Below are positions 50,163 through 57,048 of a DNA stretch of 64,000 bases, piece by piece (the first letter of the stretch is position 1; each line of letters starts with the position of its first letter). A model generated the notes under the pieces. That model had not been told where the DNA came from and made no database searches. It was given only the letters and a program-made list of their open reading frames with translations. This DNA is from Microbispora siamensis (GTDB lineage Bacteria > Actinomycetota > Actinomycetes > Streptosporangiales > Streptosporangiaceae). The translations under genes and the position numbers were made by a program. The stretch is taken from positions 186,001 through 250,000 of the forward strand of contig NZ_BOOF01000009.1 in NCBI RefSeq assembly GCF_016863095.1, in the 5' to 3' direction.

Positions 50163-51441
50163 ATGACGAACGCGATCATCACGGCCCGGGGGGTCGGGCT
50201 GGACCTGGGCGGCGTGCCCGTGCTGCGCGGCGTGGATCTCACCGCCGTTCCGGGCGAGATCGTCGCCGTCATGGGGGAGAACGGCGTCGGGAAGTCGACG
50301 CTGCTGCGCTGCCTGGCCGGCCTGCACCCCTCGCCGCGCGGCGAGTGGCCAGCAGTCCCCGGCCTCGGACGCCCGGCTGCAGTTCCTGATCGCCGGGGCG
50401 CTTTCCGCGGCCGTGCTCGCGGCCGTGCTCGGCGCGGGCCCCGGCCGCCGGATCCTCGCCGCCGTCGCCGAGGCGCCCGCCTCCCTGGGCGCGGCAGTCG
50501 CGGGCGTCGCCTCCGTCGTGGCCGCCTTCCTCGTACGGCGGGCCTGGGCGGCGCTCGACCGCATCCCCGCCCGCCGGATCCTGGCCTCCTCGACCAGGAC
50601 GGCGCGGGTGACCTCGGCGGCGACCACGCTGGATCCCGGGATGCTGACCTGGGTCGCGGAGGACGCCCACTGGCGCGGCCGTGCGCTGCGTTCCCGCCCC
50701 TGGCCCCGCCTGGTGTCGCGGCTCGGCGCCGCGCCCGCGCTGGCCTGGCAGGAGTGGCTGCGGGTGGGCAGGCGGCCGGGCCGCCTGGCGGCGCTGCTCG
50801 GCGCGGCGGCCCTGCCCGCCGTCTGCGCGAACGCCACCGGAGGCGGGTCCGGGCCGGCCGCCGGGATGCTGCTGTGCGGGGCGCTGACCGCCGCCGCGAT
50901 GTGCACCGGAGGGGTCCGGCGCGACGGCGGCGACCCGGCCCTGGCCCGGATGCTGGCCGTGGACGGCAGGGCCGTGACGGCCGCCCGGGCGGTGCTGCCC
51001 ACGCTGCTGGCCGCCTCCTGGTCGGCGCTCGCCCTGGTGGTCCTCCAGGCCGCGAGCACGCTGCCGGCCGGGGCCTGGTGGGCGCTCGGCCCGGCCGCCG
51101 CGCCCGCGCTCGCCGCGGGCGCGCTGCGGATGGCCCGGCGGCGGCCCGTCGACCACTCCATGCCGGTCATCGACACCCCGGGCGGCGCGGTGCCGACCGG
51201 ACCGCTGATCTGGTTGGCGACCGGCGTGGACCTCGCGCTGCTCGGGTCCCTGCCCGCGCTCGCCGCGCTGGCGTCGCGGCCCGCCTCGGTGGCGCCGTAC
51301 GTCGCGGCGCAGGCCGTCGTAGGAGCCGCGGTGCTCGCCGCCTACGTCCTCAGGTCCGCCCGGAGAGTCGGCGGCCAGGGCCTGTCTCGAAGTCGTCGCA
51401 CAGTAGGGCAGACGGCTTCGAGACGGGCAAGACTCCCTTGA
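50163..51441 (+). pseudogene. ABC transporter collapsed by deletion (ATPase head fused out of frame to permease tail)
   Basis: The first ~60 codons are the start of an ABC ATPase: ARGVGLDLGGVPVLRGVDLTAVPGEIVAVMGENGVGKSTLLRCLAGLHPS, with Walker A GENGVGKST. Near 50345 this stops; in another frame from there the sequence reads SGQQSPASDARLQFLIAGALSAAVLAAVLGAGPGRR and continues to 51441 as a membrane protein (several Ala/Leu-rich segments) of the large-permease type, possibly DUF6297-like. The missing parts are the Walker B, signature motif and the N-terminal half of the permease. One deletion that fused two adjacent genes out of frame explains this. Confidence 0.75.
51384..51424. repeat. 9-bp inverted repeat
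   Basis: GTCTCGAAG (51384-51392) and CTTCGAGAC (51416-51424) are separated by 23 nt, just before the VOC gene. It could be an operator or a weak terminator. Confidence 0.4.
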
Positions 51442-51461
51442 TCTTGTGACAGGATCGCGAA

Positions 51462-51857
51462 ATGCTGCGACTCACCGATTTCATCATCGACTGCCCGGAC
51501 ACGATGAAGCTGGCAGCCTTCTACTCCGAGGTGACGGGCCGCCCGATCAAGGAAGGCAGCCACGAGAACTGGGCCGGCATCAAGTTCGGCGAGGTCGAGC
51601 TGGCCTTCATCCGGGTGGACGACTACCGCGCTCCGCAGTGGCCCGACAGCGAGCACCCCAAGCAGTTCCACCTCGACTTCGAAGTGGACGAGATCGAGTC
51701 CGAGCAGCGCCGCGTCCTCGACCTCGGCGCGACGCTGCGGCAGGACTTCTTCGGCCCCAACGGCTACGGCTGGCGGGTTTACACCGACCCGGTCGGCCAC
51801 CCCTTCTGCCTGTGCCGCAACAAGGGCGTCATCTGGACCGACCAGGGCCTGATCTGA
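51462..51857 (+). CDS. VOC-family protein
   Basis: A 131-aa glyoxalase-fold protein. MLRLTDFIIDCPDTMKLAAFYSEVTGRPIKEG forms the first half and HLDFEVDEIESEQRRVLDLGATLRQDF with YTDPVGHPFCLCRNKGV the second. Such proteins bind small hydrophobic or antibiotic ligands. The start follows AGGAT at a distance of 8 bp. Its 3' end is 45 bp from the convergent PRTase gene. Confidence 0.85.
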   Translation: MLRLTDFIIDCPDTMKLAAFYSEVTGRPIKEGSHENWAGIKFGEVELAFIRVDDYRAPQWPDSEHPKQFHLDFEVDEIESEQRRVLDLGATLRQDFFGPNGYGWRVYTDPVGHPFCLCRNKGVIWTDQGLI

Positions 51858-51902
51858 TCGAAGCGCGCTCACAGGGCCGGTAGCCGGGATCGCCGGTCCG
51901 CT

Positions 51903-52703
51903 TCAGGCGGCCCGGCCACAGGCCGACTCGCAAACACAGCAGCGATCGAAGCTGAAGGGCCGGTCGCATGACTCCTGCCAGATCTTGGCGCTGTACGGGT
52001 CGGTGGACGCCGGATTCATCAACCGTGCGACGACGAGGGCCACCACTGTCTGGGCGCCTTTGGCGATGAGTGCGGACGCGGCACTCTGCAGGTGCGCGCC
52101 GGACACGAACAGATCGTTCACCAGCAGTACCCGCTCACCGTTCAACTCGCCGCCCCGCACCCGGAACGCGTTCGAATGGGATTTCCGGGCGGCGAGCACC
52201 GGAGCGAATTCGCCATCCGCCTGCAGCAGGAGGGGCCGGAAGAGGCGAGCCAAAGCGCTCACCTTGCCGACGACCGCATCCATGAGAGGGAACGCTTGGA
52301 TGGGGCGCTCGGCGCCGGTGCTCGGTATCGTGGCCACGATCGTGAAGGACCCGCCGGCCAGCCCCCGCAGGCAGCCGGCGTGTTTCTGGTAGAAGTGGGT
52401 CACTGTCGCGGCGAGGAAATCCACGCGGCTACGTCGGCCTGTGACACCGTAGGGGGTTTTCTCGCGGACCAGGACGTCGTACAACTGCGTCTCCTTGGTG
52501 GTCAGCGAGATCGGCACCACGTTTTCGGTGTAACCGGTCAGATTTTGTGTGGTGCGTTTGCAACTGGCGCAGGTGGGCCATGGCTTTCCGTTCCCGCGGT
52601 TGTTCGGCCCGGAGTGACAGATTCGGCAAACCCCCAGTCGCACGGGCGGAACGGCATGGAACAGCGGCAGGAAACCGCGAGTGAACGCCTCGGCGTCACC
52701 CAT
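51903..52703 (-). CDS. Zinc-ribbon phosphoribosyltransferase (ComF-like)
   Basis: A 266-aa PRTase-fold protein. VCRICH...PTCASC is an N-terminal zinc ribbon (Cys26, 29, 45, 48), as in ComF. The phosphoribosyl-pyrophosphate loop is VLLVNDLFVSGA at 192-203; canonical loops have two acidic residues, here Asn-Asp. The last 25 residues add a Cys cluster (Cys246, 255, 256, 258, 262). It starts at an ATG 2 bp after the stop of the DprA-like gene, so the pair is one operon and coupled in translation; an in-frame upstream ATG at 52760 is possible. It may be a DNA- or nucleotide-modifying enzyme or a regulator of the DprA-like partner. Function inferred only. Confidence 0.75.
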   Translation of the reverse strand: MGDAEAFTRGFLPLFHAVPPVRLGVCRICHSGPNNRGNGKPWPTCASCKRTTQNLTGYTENVVPISLTTKETQLYDVLVREKTPYGVTGRRSRVDFLAATVTHFYQKHAGCLRGLAGGSFTIVATIPSTGAERPIQAFPLMDAVVGKVSALARLFRPLLLQADGEFAPVLAARKSHSNAFRVRGGELNGERVLLVNDLFVSGAHLQSAASALIAKGAQTVVALVVARLMNPASTDPYSAKIWQESCDRPFSFDRCCVCESACGRAA

Positions 52704-52705
52704 GG

Positions 52706-53611
52706 TCAGCAGGTGTTCGTTGGAGAGGCCATATCTACGAGATTGACCGCCTGCTCGCACAGGTCGTCAATGTCCCGAACGGCAGTCATGCCTCCCCGCG
52801 AAGCCGCTCGTTCCACCCACGGCTGTTCCTGGTGAAGCCGCTGGGACGCGAGCACATGGGTGCCGATTCGCAGCGCCTCCTCGACGTGCCCGCAGGAAGG
52901 CCCTCCGTCGGCACCGTCGACCACGTACAGGCAGTCGGCCAACCCGCAGGTCACGGCGCTTGCGAAGGCGTCTGAGCGGCCGATGGGGACGGAGCGGGGC
53001 CAGAAGGGGGAGACGATCGCGCCGCGCTCGGCTATCCGCTTGGCCACATTGGCGTACTCGCCGTAGGTGGCCGGCTCCGCGATGCCACCCGCGAGGACGG
53101 CCACGGTACGGCCGCCGGCGGCCAGCGCAGCCTGATGGACCGCGGCGTCCAGACGCGTACGCAGGGGCGCGACGACGACCAGACCGGCCTCGGCCAGGGC
53201 CTGTGCCGCGGCGGCGGCATGGCTGATGTCGTCCTCGCCGATCACGGCGACGGCGCGATGGTCACCGGCTTGGAACCGCTCGCGTACCCACAGAAACGGA
53301 GGGCGGTCGTAGGCCCAGATCAGGTTGCCGGGGTAGGTGCCGTCGAGAACGGTGACGAGATCGACTCCCTCGGCCCGCATGGCGGCGATGAGGTCGCGTC
53401 CCCAGGCGAGGTGGCCGGGCCGGACACGGGTGGCGACGGCGGCGGCGTGCGCCTGGTCGTCCTCGTCCCGGCCCGCGTAGCCGCCGTCGAGAAGCCGAAG
53501 CGCGCTGCCGGAGTCGAGGATGACACGCGCCGTGTGGAACCAGGGCTTGTCGTGCGTGGCTCTGGTGAGGGCGAGGACGGCTGCCTGCTCGTCGATCGTG
53601 GTCATGGTCAT
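52706..53611 (-). CDS. DprA/Smf-like Rossmann protein
   Basis: A 301-aa protein with the course of the DprA (DNA-processing) domain: DGTYPGNLIWAYDRPPFLWVRERF, then AVAVIGEDDISHAAAAAQALAEAGLVVVAPLRTRLDAAVHQAALAAGGRTVAVLAGGI, GAIVSPFWPRSVP, DCLYVVDGADGG and IGTHVLASQR. The canonical FPxRNRiIagLS segment (RecA/ssDNA region) reads IGRSDAFASAVTCGLAD, with the SGSLxTA loop replaced by GPSCGHVEEAL, so the DNA-loading function is probably not preserved. No SAM-like N-terminal domain is seen. Several start codons (53617 TTG, 53611 ATG, 53605 ATG) are in frame. It forms an operon with the PRTase. Confidence 0.75.
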   Translation of the reverse strand: MTMTTIDEQAAVLALTRATHDKPWFHTARVILDSGSALRLLDGGYAGRDEDDQAHAAAVATRVRPGHLAWGRDLIAAMRAEGVDLVTVLDGTYPGNLIWAYDRPPFLWVRERFQAGDHRAVAVIGEDDISHAAAAAQALAEAGLVVVAPLRTRLDAAVHQAALAAGGRTVAVLAGGIAEPATYGEYANVAKRIAERGAIVSPFWPRSVPIGRSDAFASAVTCGLADCLYVVDGADGGPSCGHVEEALRIGTHVLASQRLHQEQPWVERAASRGGMTAVRDIDDLCEQAVNLVDMASPTNTC

Positions 53612-53961
53612 CACCAACCCGGACTCGGTCGCGCGGCCTCAACGTACGCTCCGGCACCGACATTCGCGATACGGGATCGCGGTGGCGCGGTGGCTATCGT
53701 GCCGCGGCCGACGGGACGGCACGCCGTGTTCGCGGCGAACGGGCCATGCCGTGTCGGACTTTGACAGCAGGGAGACCGCCCCTCGCGACGGACGGCCGGG
53801 TGGTGAGTCGACGATCTGCTGGAAGGGGCCGGCAAGGGGACCGACCGCGGGTAGGAGTGGAACTACGGTCCGTGACCTGACTGTGATCCGGATTGTGACT
53901 ACAAGAAGTCAACTTCGGCGTACCTTGCGGTCAAGGGCTTGCCGCATCGCAGGGGAGACGC
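53612..53961. other. Intergenic region between DprA-like and TRAP genes
   Basis: About 350 bp between two divergent operons. It includes GCGAT-N5-ATCGC (53665-53690 region) and, near 53880, TGTGATCCGGATTGTGAC and a GTCAACTTCGGCG stretch that could be promoter elements for the TRAP genes. No coding sequence is supported. Confidence 0.45.
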
Positions 53962-55905
53962 GTGACCGAGACCCGGCACGAGACGTCGGCGGAGGACCTC
54001 GTCGCCGAGTTCGACGCGGAGCGTCCCGCCCGGCGCCTGTCCGGCCGCACGGCGGCACTCGTCACGGTCGTCGCGCTGGCCCTGTCGCTCTACGCGCTCT
54101 ACCAGACCTTCCGGCCGGGGGCGGTCCTGCCCTACCGGATGGCGTTCCTGGCCGTGGTGCTGCCGCTGGCCTTCGTCTGCTACAAGGCGCGGCGCGGGGG
54201 CCGGGACCGGCCCGGCCCGCTCGACTGGGTGCTCGCGGCACTGTCCTTGGCCGTCTGCGTGTATCCGCTCGTCGTCTTCGACGACCTCATCCGCCGGGCG
54301 TACGCTCCGACGCCGCTCGACGTGGCGGCGGGCGCGCTGCTCACGCTGCTGCTCCTCGAGGCGTGCCGGCGGACCGTGGGCTGGATCCTGCCCGTCGTGT
54401 GCCTGGTCTTCTTCGCGTACGCCTACTACGGCGGCTACCTGCCCGCCGACTGGGCGCTGGGCCACCGGGGCTACGACCTGGACCGGATCGTGGCGGCGTT
54501 CACGATGGGCACCGAGGGCGTGTACGGCGTGCCCCTCGACGTCGCGGCGACCTACATCATCCTGTTCACGATCTACGGCGCGGTGCTCGACCATTCTGGG
54601 GCGGGGCGGTTCTTCGTCGACGTCTCCTTCGCCGCGTTCCGCCGCTCGCGCTCCGCGCCGGGGCGGACCGTCACGCTCGCGGGGTTCCTGCTCGGCACGG
54701 TGAGCGGTTCCGGCGTGGCGACCACCGTGAGCGTGGGCAGCGTGGCCTGGCCGATCCTGCGCCGTGCCGGTTATCCGCGCGAGCAGGCCGGGGGAGTGCT
54801 GGCGGCGGCGGGCATCGGCGCGATCCTGTCGCCCCCCACGCTGGGCGCGGCGGCGTTCATCATCGCCGAATACCTGCGGGTGAGCTACCTGACCGTGCTC
54901 GTCTACGCCACGATCCCGACCGTCCTGTACTACCTGGGCGTCTTCCTCGCGATCGAGATGGACGCCCGCAGGTTCGGCACGCGGGCCGTTCCGGTGGACA
55001 CGGGCGGTCCCTGGCCGCTGATCAGGCGCTTCGGCTACCACTTCAGCTCACTGTTCGTGATCATCATCCTGATGGCGCTCGGCCAGTCGCCGTTCCGCGC
55101 GGTCGTGTACGCCACGCTGCTGGCCTTCGCGCTGTCGTTCCTCGACCGCGCTCCCGGTGGCGAGAACCGGCTGACCCCGCGCCGTGCCGTACGGGCCCTG
55201 GCGGCGGGCGCCACCGGCGTGCTGCCGGTCGCGGTCACCTGCGCGGCGGCGGGCACGATCGTCGGCGTGGTCACGCTCACCGGGCTGGGGCTCAAGGCCG
55301 GCTCGCTGATCGTCGGCCTGTCCGGGGGGAACCTCGCGGCCACCGCCGTGGCCTGCGCGCTGGCCGTGCTGCTGCTCGGGCTGGCCGTGCCGGTCACGGC
55401 GTCGTTCGTCATCGCCGCCGTGATCATCGGACCCGCGCTGCTGAACCTCGGCGTCACCCCGGCCGAGGCGTACATGTTCATCTTCTACTACGCCGTGCTG
55501 TCCGAGGTGAGCCCGCCGACGGCGCTGTCGGCCTTCGCCGCCTCGGCGATCACGGGCGGCAACGCGCACCGCACGATGTGGGCAACCTGGAAGTACACGC
55601 TCCCGGCGTTCCTCGTGCCGTTCGCGTTCGTGCTCACGCCGTCCGGCGCGGCCCTGCTGGCGCAGGGCCCGATCGGCGAGGTCGTGCTCGCCGCGGCCGT
55701 GTCCGCGATGGCCGTGGCCGTCCTCGCGGTGGCCACCGGCGGCTGGATCACCGGCCCCGCCGGCCCGGTCGAGCGGGGCCTGTGCGCACTGGCGGCGGTC
55801 CTGCTGCTCGTCCTGTCGCCCTGGCCCGTGCTGGCCGGGCTGGGCGTCGCGGCCCTGGCGCTCGCCGTCCACTTCGTCCGCAGACACAGGGAGGCGCATC
55901 CGTGA
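53962..55905 (+). CDS. TRAP-type fused permease (DctQM, TAXI type)
   Basis: A 647-aa integral membrane protein with about 15 hydrophobic segments. The first 160 residues resemble the small DctQ subunit and the remainder the large DctM subunit, including GTVSGSGVATTVSVGSVAWPILRRAGYPREQAGGVLAAAGIGAILSPPTLGAAAFIIAEY and FYYAVLSEVSPPTALSAFAASAITGG. Fused QM proteins pair with TAXI solute-binding proteins for secondary, Na+ or H+-driven uptake of carboxylates. The start is GTG. The stop overlaps the start of the next gene by 4 bp. Confidence 0.92.
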   Translation: MTETRHETSAEDLVAEFDAERPARRLSGRTAALVTVVALALSLYALYQTFRPGAVLPYRMAFLAVVLPLAFVCYKARRGGRDRPGPLDWVLAALSLAVCVYPLVVFDDLIRRAYAPTPLDVAAGALLTLLLLEACRRTVGWILPVVCLVFFAYAYYGGYLPADWALGHRGYDLDRIVAAFTMGTEGVYGVPLDVAATYIILFTIYGAVLDHSGAGRFFVDVSFAAFRRSRSAPGRTVTLAGFLLGTVSGSGVATTVSVGSVAWPILRRAGYPREQAGGVLAAAGIGAILSPPTLGAAAFIIAEYLRVSYLTVLVYATIPTVLYYLGVFLAIEMDARRFGTRAVPVDTGGPWPLIRRFGYHFSSLFVIIILMALGQSPFRAVVYATLLAFALSFLDRAPGGENRLTPRRAVRALAAGATGVLPVAVTCAAAGTIVGVVTLTGLGLKAGSLIVGLSGGNLAATAVACALAVLLLGLAVPVTASFVIAAVIIGPALLNLGVTPAEAYMFIFYYAVLSEVSPPTALSAFAASAITGGNAHRTMWATWKYTLPAFLVPFAFVLTPSGAALLAQGPIGEVVLAAAVSAMAVAVLAVATGGWITGPAGPVERGLCALAAVLLLVLSPWPVLAGLGVAALALAVHFVRRHREAHP

Positions 55906-56864
55906 GGTTCAGGCTCGTGACGGCGCTGGCCGTCACCGCGGCACTGCTGGCCGGCGGTTGCGGGGGCGACCGGTCGGCCACGAAGGGCGGCGCGGGCGGC
56001 GGGACCCGCCTGTCGATCGCCACCGGCAACACCACCGGCGTCTACTACGTGCTGGGCGGCGGCCTCGCCGAACTCATCGACAAGCACCTGCCGGGTCACC
56101 GGGCCACCGCCGAGGCCACCGGCGCCTCGGTGGAGAACATCCAGCGGGTGGTCAGAGGACAGTCGGACATCGCCTTCACGCTCGCGGACACGGCCGCCGA
56201 CGCGGTCAAGGGCACCGGCGCCTTCACCGCCCCGCAGCCCATCCGCGCGCTCGCCCGGCTGTACGGCAACTACACCCAAGTGATCGCGCGGACCGACGCC
56301 GGGATCACGTCCGTCGCCGGCCTGCGCGGCAAGCGCGTGTCCACGGGCTCGCCGAACTCGGGAACGGAGGTGATCGCGCTGCGGCTGCTCGCCGCCGCCG
56401 GGCTCGATCCCGACAAGGACGTGAAACGTCAGGCGCTGTCGCTGCCCGAGACCGTGCAGGGGCTCAAGGACGGCACCCTCGACGCGCTGGTGTGGTCGGG
56501 CGGGCTGCCCACCTCGGGCATCACCGACCTGGTGACGAGCATGGGCGACAAGGTGACCTTCGTGCCGCTGAAGGACGTGCTGCCCGCCGTGCGCGCCGCC
56601 CACGGTCCCGTCTACACCGAGGGCGTGATCCCGAAGGGGGCGTACGGCACGCCGTCCGACGTGCCGACCATCGTCGTGCCGAACCTCCTCGTGGTGAACG
56701 CTGCGATGGACGCGAAGCTCGCGGAGGACCTCACCCGGCTGCTCTTCGAGCACAAGGCCGACCTGGAGAAGGTGCACGCGTCGGCCAAGGAGATCACGCT
56801 GGCCGAGGCGCCGAAGACCGACCCCGTGCCGCTCCACGAGGGCGCGAGGAAGTTCTACGGCTGA
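55902..56864 (+). CDS. TAXI-family TRAP solute-binding lipoprotein
   Basis: A 320-aa extracytoplasmic protein with a signal sequence ending in the lipobox LAGGC. TRLSIATGNTTGVYYVLGGGLAELI, GASVENIQRVVRGQSDIAFTLAD, GLRGKRVSTGSPNSGTEVIALRLLAAAGLDPDKDV and LKDGTLDALVWSGGLPTSGITDL are TAXI hallmarks. The GTG start lies in the GTGA overlap with the permease stop. Ligand probably a small anion or carboxylate, not known here. Confidence 0.93.
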   Translation: MRFRLVTALAVTAALLAGGCGGDRSATKGGAGGGTRLSIATGNTTGVYYVLGGGLAELIDKHLPGHRATAEATGASVENIQRVVRGQSDIAFTLADTAADAVKGTGAFTAPQPIRALARLYGNYTQVIARTDAGITSVAGLRGKRVSTGSPNSGTEVIALRLLAAAGLDPDKDVKRQALSLPETVQGLKDGTLDALVWSGGLPTSGITDLVTSMGDKVTFVPLKDVLPAVRAAHGPVYTEGVIPKGAYGTPSDVPTIVVPNLLVVNAAMDAKLAEDLTRLLFEHKADLEKVHASAKEITLAEAPKTDPVPLHEGARKFYG

Positions 56865-56875
56865 CGCGGCACGAC

Positions 56876-56896
56876 GGAGACCGGTACACGGTCTCC
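56876..56896 (+). terminator. Terminator after TRAP genes
   Basis: Perfect 8-bp arms GGAGACCG and CGGTCTCC with loop GTACA, 12 bp after the TAXI stop codon. Confidence 0.6.
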
Positions 56897-56999
56897 CGGC
56901 GTCCTGGAGCATGTACGCGGTGAACGCGGGGACGGTCACCGCCAGTGTCGACGTCACCGTCACCTGCGCGACCGGCGCAGTCGAGAATTCGTAGCCCAC

Positions 57000-57039
57000 G
57001 CGGCGGGCCGGGAGCCGGGTACGGCCCCCGGCCCGCCGC
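57000..57039 (-). terminator. Terminator after helicase gene
   Basis: Perfect 13-bp arms GCGGCGGGCCGGG (57000-57012) and CCCGGCCCGCCGC (57027-57039) with a 14-nt loop, just after the helicase stop on the minus strand. Confidence 0.7.
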
Positions 57040-57048
57040 AGGGGATCG

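Noticed and set aside
53520-53961. Long N-terminal extension of the TAXI frame through the TRAP permease region
   Set aside because: The extension is a shadow of the permease gene in another frame; the real start is the GTG at 55902 with a lipoprotein signal directly after it.
56865-56999. Minus-strand extension with repeated Thr/Val (possible protein remnant)
   Set aside because: Only ~30 codons look protein-like, and they lie in a region with two terminators; not enough to support a gene.
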